A stretch of DNA of 64,000 nt from Solwaraspora sp. WMMD792 (GTDB lineage Bacteria > Actinomycetota > Actinomycetes > Mycobacteriales > Micromonosporaceae). Below are positions 16,585 through 23,511 of this stretch, one piece after another (position 1 is the stretch's first letter; every line of letters starts with the position of its first letter). The position numbers and the translations under genes are program-made. The DNA is taken from positions 1,240,001 through 1,304,000 of the forward strand of contig NZ_JARUBH010000009.1 in the NCBI RefSeq assembly GCF_029626105.1, written 5' to 3'. The notes beneath the pieces were generated by a model that was given only the letters and a program-made list of their open reading frames with translations, searched no databases and had not been told where the DNA came from.

Positions 16585-17115
16585 TCAGCCGTCCGGCGTG
16601 GCGATCACCCGCGCGGCGATCATCTGGGCACAGTCCAGCGACTCCAGGTGGCTGGTGTCCACCTCGATGTCGTACTCGACTCCCTGATGGACGATCTCGG
16701 CCTGTGCTGAAGCCATCCCGATGACCCGGTCACCACGGGCGATCTCCCGCGCCGCCGCGACATCCGCAGCACAACGCACGCCGACCCACAGCACGGTCAG
16801 ACCGTCCAGATACCGGCGGGCCTGCTCCTGGGAGGCACCGCCGCCGAGGAAGACCTCGTCGATGATGATGTGTGCCCCGGCCCTCGCCATCGCTGCGACG
16901 CCCACCCGCCAGGCGTGCTGCAACTCGTCGAAGCCGTCGCCGAGGATGACCTCGCCCTGCGCGCCGAACGTCACCATGGTCGGCGGCAACCGTTCGATCA
17001 GGTCGTCGATGCCGAAACTGATCCACGGTTCGGGCAACAGGTGCTTGAGGCACCGGACGATCCCGGACTTGCCAGAGCTGGACCCGCCATTGAGCACGAT
17101 GACCTGCGTCGCCAT
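16585..17115 (-). CDS. Chloramphenicol 3-O-phosphotransferase-like protein
   Basis: 176 residues, the usual length for the CPT family. A Walker A motif [11 protein letters not shown] (8-18), a catalytic-type aspartate in [10 protein letters not shown] (D37) and the later segment IDEVFLGGG near 90 are all present. Streptomyces CPT inactivates chloramphenicol by 3'-phosphorylation; many homologues are uncharacterised small-molecule kinases, so antibiotic resistance is possible but not shown. ATG is chosen with AAGGTGA upstream; GTG 12 bases earlier is an alternative. It borders the CRISPR island. Confidence 0.82.
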   Translation of the reverse strand: MATQVIVLNGGSSSGKSGIVRCLKHLLPEPWISFGIDDLIERLPPTMVTFGAQGEVILGDGFDELQHAWRVGVAAMARAGAHIIIDEVFLGGGASQEQARRYLDGLTVLWVGVRCAADVAAAREIARGDRVIGMASAQAEIVHQGVEYDIEVDTSHLESLDCAQMIAARVIATPDG

Positions 17116-17303
17116 GTGATCGGTCACCTTCTCCGTCCGGCTTGGGGGTGTCGTGCTCGACTCTATAGACGGGCCGACCTCCGGCACGGGCGAGATCGTT
17201 CGGTGGCATCTGGTCAAATCACTGGGCGATCGATTTCCGTGCCGACCTGGTCGACTGAGTGCCTGTAGGCGTCATCTGACCGTTAGCGGAGTGCAGATCT
17301 CGT

Positions 17304-17702
17304 GCTTCAATCCGGCTCGGTTTTCGTGTGCCCGGGGACGGGATCGACATCCTCTCCGTTCTGAAGGGCGCCGGCGTGTTTCAATCCGGCTCGGTTTTCG
17401 TGTGCTCGGGGACGGTCACGAGCGCTTTGGTTGTTGACCTTGGCGGTGAGTTTCAATCCGGCTCGGTTTTCGTGTGCTCGGGGACCCGTTGGAACGGGTA
17501 TTGGCGTCGCCAGCGCCCTTGTTTCAATCCGGCTCGGTTTTCGTGTGCTCGGGGACCTGAAGGGCTGGAGCATCCAGTCCGGCAACCCCGGGCCGGGTTT
17601 CAATCCGGCTCGGTTTTCGTGTGCTCGGGGACCCCCAGGAGGGATCAGCAGGCGGCCGCGGCTCGCGTTTCAATCCGGCTCGGTTTTCGTGTGCTCGGGG
17701 AC
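17304..17702 (-). CRISPR. CRISPR array 1: six 36-bp repeats, five spacers
   Basis: Repeat starts are 17304, 17378, 17450, 17521, 17597 and 17667, each 36 bp. On the plus strand the repeat begins GTTTCAATCCGGCTCGG and ends GTGTGCTCGGGGAC; on the minus strand it ends GGATTGAAAC, the usual 5' handle of crRNAs, so transcription runs leftward. The leftmost repeat has two changes, as expected for the leader-distal end, which confirms the direction. Spacers are 38, 36, 35, 40 and 34 bp and all different. No cas gene is in the window, so the array depends on proteins encoded elsewhere or is dormant. ATTGAAAC-ending repeats occur in several type I and III systems; I do not assign a subtype. Confidence 0.97.
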
Positions 17703-18050
17703 CGTGTCCGAAATGTCGGGCGGTCTGACCTGGGCAAACAGGGGGTCCGGAGGGCAACCTCCTGTTGATCATGATCTTGGTGGCGGCTTAGATGATCTCT
17801 GCGGGGCTGGTTTTCGCAGCTCGGGGGCGGTTTGGGATCTTTCCGTCAACCTCCCCCGGATCCCGGGCGTGTCGGAGGTTGTCGCAATCGACATTTCGCC
17901 ACAACTCTGGCACCTAATCTTGCGTACGTCGATGCGTTGTCTGTCCTCAACGGATGCTGTTGGGTTCGGCGTGGCTATCCCTCCTCCGTTCGGTACCTAC
18001 CGACAGGCCGATGTGGAAATTGTCGCGTACCCGGTTGGCTCCGGCAAGGG
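17703..18050 (-). promoter_or_regulatory. CRISPR leader 1, duplicated at array 2
   Basis: The ~345 bp next to the leader-proximal repeat are closely matched by the sequence beside array 2. The first 45 bases are identical and conserved blocks then alternate with short variable patches. At 17803-17828 the plus strand reads GGGCTGGTTTTCGCAGCTCG, a degenerate copy of the repeat core. There is no credible gene here or in the following stretch to 18158. Confidence 0.8.
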
Positions 18051-18158
18051 GAACAGTGGTTTGTTGTGCGCCTGCTGCGGTCCGCGAGCGGAGTTGACCG
18101 TGGCCACCTCCACTACCTCGGTGGCGGTCTGGTAAGTGTCGCGGGAGGGGCGGTGAGG

Positions 18159-18947
18159 TCAGGCTTCGTCCGGTCCGGGCAGGAGGTATCTGGCCTTGTG
18201 TCGGTGGGCGGCTTTGATCATCTCGGTCACTTCGATGGGTTCGCCGTCGGTGGTGTAGACGGTGCGGAACTGGCGTAGCACGGGCATGTCGTCGGGCATC
18301 CGCAGGGCGATGAACTCGTCGATGGTAGGCATGGTGGCTTCGACGTCGTCAACGGCTGGTCCGGCGTGCTTGCCGAGTTCGGCGAGCACGCGCAGCGATC
18401 CGCCGCTGATCAGGCGGTGTTCGGTGAGCGGGGTGCCGCGTGCGAGGTCGGTGCGGTAGTAGTTGGTGACCAGTTCGGCGGGGGTGTCGTCGAGCAGGAG
18501 CAGAAGCCGCCGGCGGATGACGCGGGTGTCGGGTTCGAGGTCGTACGCCGCGGCGACCGCGACCGGCGGTGTCACCTCGTCGACGGACAGCAGGCGGCTG
18601 GTCTTGCGGCGGCCGTGACTGGCGGTCGCACTGATCCACGGATACGGAGTGGCGCTGCTGGCCTGGCTTGGGTAGTGGTTGGCTTCGACGGCGATCGGCT
18701 GGTTGGCGGTGACGAACACGCCGACGCCGGATTCGCCACGGACGAATCCTTGCTTCTTGAGGATGGCGAGTGCTCGTTGGGTGGTGAGGTTGGAGACGCC
18801 GTACCGTTCGCAGAGTTGGGCCGTGGAGGGCAGCTTGTCGCCGGGTGTGAACTCGCCGGTGAGGATCTGCCGGCGCAGGTCGGCGGCGATCTGGCGTTGG
18901 CGGTCGCGTACGTCGTTGGCGGCGGCGGGGTCGGGCTCGTTGGTCAT
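18159..18947 (-). CDS. GntR/HutC-type regulator (HTH plus UTRA)
   Basis: 262 residues. A GntR winged helix at about 15-80 (IAADLRRQILTGEFTPGDKL, PSTAQLCERYGVSNLTTQRA, RGESGVGVFV) is followed by a UTRA ligand-binding domain (about 110-258, RLLSVDEVTPPVAVAAAYDL, RTVYTTDGEPIEVTEMIKAA). Such regulators occur often in actinomycete integrative elements and plasmids, where they control transfer functions, and also in sugar uptake. The start overlaps the stop of the UTRA-only gene (ATGA), so both are made together. It lies between the two CRISPR arrays. Confidence 0.9.
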   Translation of the reverse strand: MTNEPDPAAANDVRDRQRQIAADLRRQILTGEFTPGDKLPSTAQLCERYGVSNLTTQRALAILKKQGFVRGESGVGVFVTANQPIAVEANHYPSQASSATPYPWISATASHGRRKTSRLLSVDEVTPPVAVAAAYDLEPDTRVIRRRLLLLLDDTPAELVTNYYRTDLARGTPLTEHRLISGGSLRVLAELGKHAGPAVDDVEATMPTIDEFIALRMPDDMPVLRQFRTVYTTDGEPIEVTEMIKAAHRHKARYLLPGPDEA

Positions 18948-19486
18948 GCGGGTGGGACCTGCATCTGGTAGGTGTGGCCGGTGGAGCGGCTGGTCACGGT
19001 GCGCATGACGGCGTACTCGACGGGTTGGCCGGTGGCGGCGCGGCTGATGCGGGTGAGGACGAGGAGTGGTTCGTCGGCGGGGATGTCGAGGAGTTCCTGT
19101 TCCTGATCGGTTGGGCGTCGTGCGGTGACGTGTTCGCTGACCTGGCGGGGCGTGAGTCCGAGGTCGGCGAGGACCCGTACCGCTCCGCCTTTGATCTTGC
19201 GGTTGTCGGCCAGTGGGGTGCCGGCGACGATGGATTCTGGGTAGTAGGAGTCGGCCAGTTCGACGGGCCGATCGTCTTCGAGGATGAGGCGGCGGCGGAC
19301 GACGGCTCGTTCGTCGGCGGCGAGTCCGAGCGCGCGTCTGACCTGTGTGTCTGCGTCGATGGTCTCGACGCCGAGGAGCTGTTGGGTGCCGACGCGTCCC
19401 CGGCCGGCGGCCTCGGCGGACCATGCGTCGTGCTGCTGCGCGACGAGGTACGGGTCTGAGCTGCTGGTCCAGCCTGGGTTTGTCAT
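18944..19486 (-). CDS. UTRA-domain protein without DNA-binding domain
   Basis: 180 residues, RBS GGAGG. It aligns by eye with the UTRA half of the next gene (GVETIDADTQVRRALGL ... VRRRLILEDDRPVELADSYY ... EYAVMRTVTSR) but has only about 30 residues before it, too few for a GntR helix-turn-helix. It is either a truncated regulator or a dedicated ligand-binding partner that forms heterodimers with the neighbouring GntR protein. The intact frame and translational coupling favour a functional partner. Confidence 0.75.
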   Translation of the reverse strand: MTNPGWTSSSDPYLVAQQHDAWSAEAAGRGRVGTQQLLGVETIDADTQVRRALGLAADERAVVRRRLILEDDRPVELADSYYPESIVAGTPLADNRKIKGGAVRVLADLGLTPRQVSEHVTARRPTDQEQELLDIPADEPLLVLTRISRAATGQPVEYAVMRTVTSRSTGHTYQMQVPPA

Positions 19487-19788
19487 GGTTGCCTCCGGTT
19501 GCTGCCTCCGATCATGGTGCCGGATGCGTGGCGGTGTGGCTCGCTGACCTCACTGGGGGTGGGGCAACCTCGGGCAGCCAACGCCACTTGCAGCCTTATC
19601 ACAATCATTATAAGCTCTGCTTGCTTGAGGTTCCTGCGCTGGTCAGTCGACCAAGGATCCCGGCCCCCACGGATCACGGATGCGGAGTCGAGGGCACTGG
19701 TGACCCCAGGCTCTTGCCCGCTGTACCCGAATTCGACCCTGTGCCTGCTGCGGACCTCTCAACAGTGCTCCCTGCGAAGGAGAAGCTC
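19487..19788. promoter_or_regulatory. Divergent control region of the GntR/UTRA cassette
   Basis: These 302 bp have no gene. At 19595-19614 is CTTATCACAATCATTATAAG, an inverted repeat (CTTAT/ATAAG). On the minus strand the right half contains a perfect TATAAT, a rare strong -10 in this GC-rich genome, pointing into the UTRA-only/GntR operon. GntR-type autoregulation at this site is the simplest reading. Both sides are locally AT-richer than the flanks. Confidence 0.6.
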
Positions 19789-20262
19789 TTGACCAGGAAC
19801 CAAGGTCCCCGCAGTAGGTATGGCGTGCCGCCGTACGTCGTTCGCAATGCAGGTCCGACGCCGGACCGGCCGCCGTTGCCGCGCCGAACGCCGGGGCAGA
19901 CGGACATCGGGCGGGACCCACGGTTCCGGCTGCTGGCCGCGCGTGGCGTAGCGCCGGCGCCGAATGCCGAGCCGGCCGCCGTCGACGCCGAGCAGGCGGT
20001 GCTGGACGAGGTGGCGGCGGCGATACGGAACCGCCCGGGCGTGGACGTGTTGGACCGTGCGCGGGAGACGGTGGCTGAGCACATGCCGAGTCGGTTGGCG
20101 GAGTGTCGGGTGTGTGACGTGGCGGCGTTCTGTCGGCCGTTCACCAACGCGTTGGCGGTGCTGGACCGGTGGGACCACAGTCGGGCGCGTCGGGTGCGGG
20201 CGGTGTTGCAGTACGCCGGACTCTGGCCGGACGGGTACGTCCACGACGGCCGGGACGACTGA
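19789..20262 (+). CDS. Hypothetical protein of mobile-element character
   Basis: 157 residues from TTG with GAAGGAGAAGC upstream. The N-terminus is Pro/Arg-rich (TPDRPPLPRRTPGQTDIG). The C-terminal part has RLAECRVCDVAAFCRPFTNA, with three closely spaced cysteines (CxxC plus one) that could bind metal, then YAGLWPDGYVHDG. I do not recognise the family. The stop overlaps the next ATG (TGATG), so it forms an operon with it, divergent from the GntR pair. Confidence 0.6.
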   Translation: MTRNQGPRSRYGVPPYVVRNAGPTPDRPPLPRRTPGQTDIGRDPRFRLLAARGVAPAPNAEPAAVDAEQAVLDEVAAAIRNRPGVDVLDRARETVAEHMPSRLAECRVCDVAAFCRPFTNALAVLDRWDHSRARRVRAVLQYAGLWPDGYVHDGRDD

Positions 20263-20546
20263 TGGCCGACGATGATCTCCTGCGGGTCGGTGACACCCTG
20301 CATCTCGGCAAGGCCGACTGGGTGTTCGGCGACCGGTCGATGACGGTCCGGGTATCCGACATCCGTTACGGCCTGGATGACGCCGATTCCCCGGTGATCG
20401 GCGTCCTCGCCACGATCACGTTGGCGGGGCGGGACGGGCGGATGGCCGCGATCGGCGTCTACAAGTGCGCGTTGACCCGCCCCGGTGTTTTGCAGCGGCA
20501 CCGGCCGCCCAACGGTGCCGACCACTTCCCGGCCGCGCACCCGTAG
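20262..20546 (+). CDS. Hypothetical small protein
   Basis: 94 residues, predicted all-beta (LRVGDTLHLGKADWVFG, MTVRVSDIRYGLDD, VIGVLATITLAG, AIGVYKCAL), soluble, no signal peptide. No family recognised. Proteins of this size and composition accompany regulators in actinomycete integrative elements. It is translationally coupled to the gene before it and followed by a strong terminator. Confidence 0.6.
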   Translation: MADDDLLRVGDTLHLGKADWVFGDRSMTVRVSDIRYGLDDADSPVIGVLATITLAGRDGRMAAIGVYKCALTRPGVLQRHRPPNGADHFPAAHP

Positions 20547-20575
20547 GTGGATTCACCCGCCGATTCTGTGAGCCA

Positions 20576-20611
20576 GGGTCGGGCTGGTGGCGGCAACCAC
20601 CAGCCCGACCC
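20576..20611 (+). terminator. Strong hairpin terminator
   Basis: A perfect 15-bp stem (GGGTCGGGCTGGTGG with its complement) around a 6-base loop, followed by CATTTCAAA. It lies 30 bp after the stop of the two-gene unit. Confidence 0.7.
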
Positions 20612-20636
20612 CATTTCAAACCCCAGTAGAAGGTGG

Positions 20637-20768
20637 ATGACTGTGGACGTTTGTGCCCTGACCAGTGCCGCGTTGCTTGGCTTCCTCGCCGGGCTGTTCT
20701 CGTTCAAGGTGAAGAGTCGCTGGTGCCCCCGCTGCGGCGAACTGACCACCACCCAACTGCCCCACTGA
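20637..20768 (+). CDS. 43-residue protein: one membrane helix plus zinc-ribbon-like tail
   Basis: ATG preceded by AGAAGGTGG. The product has a hydrophobic stretch (ALLGFLAGLFSF) and a basic, cysteine-containing tail (KSRWCPRCGELTTTQLPH). Very small one-helix proteins with a WCPxCG tail are common in actinomycete plasmid and integrative-element transfer regions. This is a family impression, not a proven match. Its TGA ends eight bases before the degenerate terminal repeat of CRISPR array 2. Confidence 0.55.
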   Translation: MTVDVCALTSAALLGFLAGLFSFKVKSRWCPRCGELTTTQLPH

Positions 20769-20776
20769 CACCGTAG

Positions 20777-20955
20777 GTCCCAATCCAACGCGGCTTCGTG
20801 TGCTCGGGGATAGCGCACCGGCAAGAGCCGGGTATCCATGCTGAGGTTTCAATCCGGCTCGGTTTTCGTGTGCTCGGGGACAGCGGGAGATGGGGGAGCT
20901 CACCGAGGAGTTGAAGAAAGTTTCAATCCGGCTCGGTTTTCGTGTGCTCGGGGAC
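20777..20955 (-). CRISPR. CRISPR array 2: three repeats, two spacers
   Basis: Repeats start at 20777 (35 bp, strongly degenerate: GTCCCAATCCAACGCGG), 20846 and 20920 (36 bp, identical to array 1). Spacers are 34 bp (20812-20845) and 38 bp (20882-20919) and share nothing with array 1. The degenerate copy is again at the left, leader-distal end, so array 2 is transcribed leftward like array 1. It uses the same repeat and leader, 3.1 kb away. Confidence 0.93.
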
Positions 20956-21300
20956 CGTGTCCGAAATGTCGGGCGGTCTGACCTGGGCAAACAGGGGGTC
21001 TCGGGGGCAACCTCCTGTTGATCATGATCTTGGTGGCGACGTAGATGATCTCCGTTGGGCGAGTTTTCGCAGCTCGGGGGCGGTTTGGGATCTTTCCGCC
21101 AACCTCCCCCGGATCCCGGGCGTGTCGGAGGTTGGCGCAATCGACATTTCACCATAACTCCGGCACCTAATCTTGCGCACGTCGATGCACTGTCTGCCCT
21201 CAATGGAGGCTGCTGGGTCCGATTTTGCCGTCTCGCCTCCGTCTCGAAGCCACCGACAGGTCGATGTGGAATTCTCGCTCACTCCGGTCGGCTCCGGCAA
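20956..21300 (-). promoter_or_regulatory. CRISPR leader 2
   Basis: Near-copy of leader 1, starting with the same 45 bases (CGTGTCCGAAATGTCGGGCG onward). It has the same embedded repeat-like core at 21057-21081 (GAGTTTTCGCAGCTCGGGGG). The similarity fades near 21300. The rest, to the Doc remnant at 21358, holds no gene that I can support. Confidence 0.8.
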
Positions 21301-21358
21301 GGCGTGGCGTACTGCCGGCGTTGAGGGCGGACGAGTCGGCACTGTGCGTCGGGGGCGC

Positions 21359-21673
21359 TCAGTCGACGACGCCGAGACGTCGTAGCTCGGCGGCGATCGC
21401 GTCGACCTCGTGCAGGCTGCCGTCGGCAACCGCGAGCATGAATGCCTCGGCGCGGTCGACGTTGACGTCCGGGATGGGCGTCCCGGTGTTGAGGTTGATG
21501 AAGACCAGTGCGGCGGACCAGGCCAGGCGTTTGTTGCCGTCGACGAGTGCGTGGTTGCCGCAGATCGAGTGCAGCAGGCTGGTCGCTTTACCCGCGAGGT
21601 CGGGGTAGGCCTCCTACTCGAAGACGATCGAGCCGATCTCCAGCAGGTCTTCGACGTCGAGATAGCTGGTCAC
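21359..21673 (-). pseudogene. Doc/Fic-type toxin remnant with in-frame amber and internal deletion
   Basis: The frame starts with GTG overlapping the antitoxin stop and reads VTSYLDVEDLLEIGSIVFE, then TAG (codon 20), then EAYPDLAGKATSLLHSICGN, the Fic motif HALVDGNKRLAWSAALVFIN and a normal Doc C-terminus. In Doc proteins about 30 residues (the ESALARP segment) normally stand between the first helix and the DAYPDL motif; here they are missing, so a deletion accompanies the stop. Doc inactivates EF-Tu by phosphorylation; this copy cannot make a whole protein. Confidence 0.8.
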
Positions 21674-21891
21674 TGCGCCAGTCGGTCGAGCAGCTCGCGG
21701 TGACGCTCGGTCACATCTGCGGCCAGCCCACGCACCTTGGGCCGCTTGCTGTGTCGAGCGACGTACTCCTCGATGGCGACGACGATGGTGGCGTTGGCTG
21801 ACCGGTGCTCTGCCTCGGTGATCTGCTTGAGCCGCGCGTGCAGATCGTCCAGCAGGTTGACTGTGACTACCACAGGAGAATCATGCGACAT
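21670..21891 (-). CDS. Ribbon-helix-helix antitoxin of the Doc module
   Basis: 73 residues from ATG. The N-terminal part VVVTVNLLDDLHARLKQITE and the following helix NATIVVAIEEYVARH form a CopG/RHH DNA-binding fold. The C-terminal tail is basic and charged (RLDRL-type helix), as expected for toxin binding. It precedes and overlaps the broken doc frame by GTGA. The antitoxin frame is intact although its toxin is dead; it may still repress its own promoter. Confidence 0.8.
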   Translation of the reverse strand: MSHDSPVVVTVNLLDDLHARLKQITEAEHRSANATIVVAIEEYVARHSKRPKVRGLAADVTERHRELLDRLAQ

Positions 21892-21939
21892 CCAAGCGCC
21901 CACTGAGTAACGCGGTGCTGGCCGGAGTGGGGTCAGCAA

Positions 21940-22000
21940 GATCAGTTGTTGTAAATACGGGCGACACGCCGGCACAATCCCGGTTTTACATCATCTGATC
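21940..22000. repeat. 61-bp palindromic element, copy 1
   Basis: Imperfect 22-bp arms starting GATCAG and ending CTGATC flank a 17-bp centre CGACACGCCGGCACAAT. The same length, ends and centre recur at 25209-25269. It lies downstream of the minus-strand membrane protein gene and could act as its terminator. Confidence 0.75.
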
Positions 22001-22040
22001 TTGGGGTGTTGGCGGGCAAACGAGGGCGCGGTCGTCGCGT

Positions 22041-22553
22041 TCAGAGGCCGGCGAATGCGCTGAGGCCGACCAGTACGCCGGCGAGTCCGGTGAGGGCCTG
22101 CGCCCAGCGCAGCGTCGGGGAGATGGCGTACCGTGCACCCCAGATGGCGACCACCACAAGGGCGGTGCTGGTGAGGAGCAAGCTCCAGCCCAGGGGTGGT
22201 GTCGGACCGGTGTCCGGGCTCAGGTCGTGGAAGCGGCCGGCTGCGACGGTCACCGCCATCACCAGCACCGCCGTGTTGAAGGTGGCGTCCGCCGCGTCCA
22301 TCCGGTTGGTGAGGCTGTCGAAGACCGTGACCAGCGCGATGACCATGGCGGCGATCGGGGTCACGATCCGCGCCTGGCCGGTCAGCCAGGGCGCCACCAC
22401 TGCGATGCCGCAACACAACCCGAACGTCGCCATCGCGGCCGCCCCGATCGGCTGGCGTGCGTAACCCCGACGGATGAGGTAGGGCATGCTCAGGAACGAC
22501 GACAGGGTCACCGCGCCGAGTGTCCACTGCAGCACCCACAGGACGACGTTCAT
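22041..22553 (-). CDS. Small integral membrane protein
   Basis: 170 residues with five hydrophobic segments (near 3-22, 36-57, 62-80, 92-106 and 125-165). A polar YLIRRGYARQPIG stands in the first loop and DSLTNRMDAADATFN in the middle. No catalytic motif. The ATG overlaps the GntR stop (ATGA), so it is co-expressed with, and possibly controlled by, that regulator. It resembles DoxX/DUF-type membrane proteins only in size. Confidence 0.65.
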   Translation of the reverse strand: MNVVLWVLQWTLGAVTLSSFLSMPYLIRRGYARQPIGAAAMATFGLCCGIAVVAPWLTGQARIVTPIAAMVIALVTVFDSLTNRMDAADATFNTAVLVMAVTVAAGRFHDLSPDTGPTPPLGWSLLLTSTALVVVAIWGARYAISPTLRWAQALTGLAGVLVGLSAFAGL

Positions 22554-23308
22554 CGCGGTGCGCGCGTAGGGGCCGCGCGGCCGGAGCCGGCCGGGGGAGC
22601 GCTGTCGGTCCGCTGTGGCGGGAAAGCGTCCAGGAGTTGGCGTTCGGCGGCGTCGAGGTAGTCGGTCAGGACCCGATGGGCCTCGTCGAACTCACCGGTG
22701 ACGAGCAGCTGGTGGATCTGCCGGTTGTATCGGATGTAGGGCTGGTGGAACGCCTGCGCGGCCGGGACCACCAGAAACACCAGACGTAGCTCAGCCAGCA
22801 GGCGACGCGCGGTCCGGCTGAGACGGCTGTTGCCGGCCAGGTCGGCGACGGCCTGGTGGAACCGCATGTTCGCCGTACCCACCTGGGCCCAGTCGCCGGC
22901 TGCGGCGGCGAGCTCGGCCGCCTCGACCGCCTCGTCGAGGCGGTCCAGCGCGCCGGGTGGCGCGTCGGCGGCGGCGAGAATCGCAGCGCCCTCGATGATC
23001 CGGCGGAACGCGTAGATGTCTCGTACGTCGGCTGCGGTCAGCTCCCGGATGAAGACGCCCCGGTTGAACTCGTGCGTGAGCAGGCCCTCGTGCGACAGCA
23101 GCCGGAACGCTTCACGCAAGGTGTTGCGGGACACGCCGAGGGCCTCGCACAGGGCGTTCTCGCTCAGTCGGACGCCGGGCGGGAAGACGCCCTCGGTGAT
23201 CCGTTCACGAAGGACGTCCGCCACCCGTTCGCCGTAGCCACCCAGGTCGAGGCGGGTGCGGTCGTCAGTCAGCCGGGCGACCCAGTCGTCACGCATCGCA
23301 GATGTCAC
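22550..23308 (-). CDS. FCD-subfamily GntR transcriptional regulator
   Basis: 252 residues from a GTG placed 7 bases after a TATCCT -10, so probably a leaderless transcript; an internal ATG at 23296 is possible. Winged helix at about 28-95 (VADVLRERITEGVFPPGVRL, SENALCEALGVSRNTLREAF, LTHEFNRGVFI), then an all-helical FCD domain (about 100-225, FRRIIEGAAILAAAD) with the metal-ligand pattern in RFHQAVADLAGNSRL and the late RQIHQLLVTGEFDEAHRVL. FCD regulators sense small organic acids. Two perfect palindromes in its promoter are likely its own operators. Confidence 0.9.
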   Translation of the reverse strand: MTSAMRDDWVARLTDDRTRLDLGGYGERVADVLRERITEGVFPPGVRLSENALCEALGVSRNTLREAFRLLSHEGLLTHEFNRGVFIRELTAADVRDIYAFRRIIEGAAILAAADAPPGALDRLDEAVEAAELAAAAGDWAQVGTANMRFHQAVADLAGNSRLSRTARRLLAELRLVFLVVPAAQAFHQPYIRYNRQIHQLLVTGEFDEAHRVLTDYLDAAERQLLDAFPPQRTDSAPPAGSGRAAPTRAPR

Positions 23309-23329
23309 CACTGGAGGATACAAACGGTC

Positions 23330-23346
23330 GGATCGTTCAACGATCC
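23330..23346. promoter_or_regulatory. GntR operator O1
   Basis: GGATCGTTCAACGATCC is a perfect 8-1-8 palindrome overlapping the -35 region of the GntR gene, so it fits autorepression. It differs from O2 only at matched positions that keep the symmetry. Confidence 0.7.
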
Positions 23347-23381
23347 AGTCACGCAGGGCATGGGCAACCATGCATGCAGTA

Positions 23382-23411
23382 TTGCAGGATTGTTGAACAA
23401 TCCGCTACCTT
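23382..23411 (+). promoter_or_regulatory. Promoter with GntR operator O2 in its spacer
   Basis: TTGCAG (23382-23387), an 18-bp spacer and TACCTT (23406-23411). The perfect palindrome GGATTGTTGAACAATCC (23387-23403) fills the spacer, so bound regulator would block RNA polymerase. It drives the small ORF and the SEL1-repeat gene. Confidence 0.65.
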
Positions 23412-23439
23412 GGTCGTGTCGCAACCGGTGGAGGTAGCG

Positions 23440-23511
23440 ATGTCCACGCACGTGCCCCTACCCGTCGGCCCTGATGACCGTGCAACAGCGACCCGAGGAG
23501 GCCGGCGATGA
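23440..23511 (+). CDS. 23-residue leader ORF before the SEL1-repeat gene
   Basis: ATG with GGTGGAGGTAGCG upstream; product MSTHVPLPVGPDDRATATRG plus three residues (GRR). The TGA overlaps the ATG of the SEL1-repeat gene (ATGA). The good ribosome binding site and exact coupling argue that it is translated and couples expression of the next gene; no function is visible in the peptide. Confidence 0.5.
   Translation: MSTHVPLPVGPDDRATATRGGRR

Noticed and set aside
17328-17768. Open frames across CRISPR array 1
   Set aside because: They translate the repeats (FQSGSVFVCSGT units) and have no independent start or ribosome binding site.
17116-21358. cas genes or an integrase in the CRISPR island
   Set aside because: All frames of useful length were considered; none shows Cas1, Cas2, Cas6, Cas3, Cas10 or recombinase motifs, so mobility is only suggested by gene character.
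7638-21616. Amber (TAG) recoding as an explanation for the stops in two toxin genes
   Set aside because: TAG ends several intact genes here (the subtilase, the P-type ATPase, the HExxH protein), and the Doc remnant also has a deletion. Pseudogenisation is simpler.
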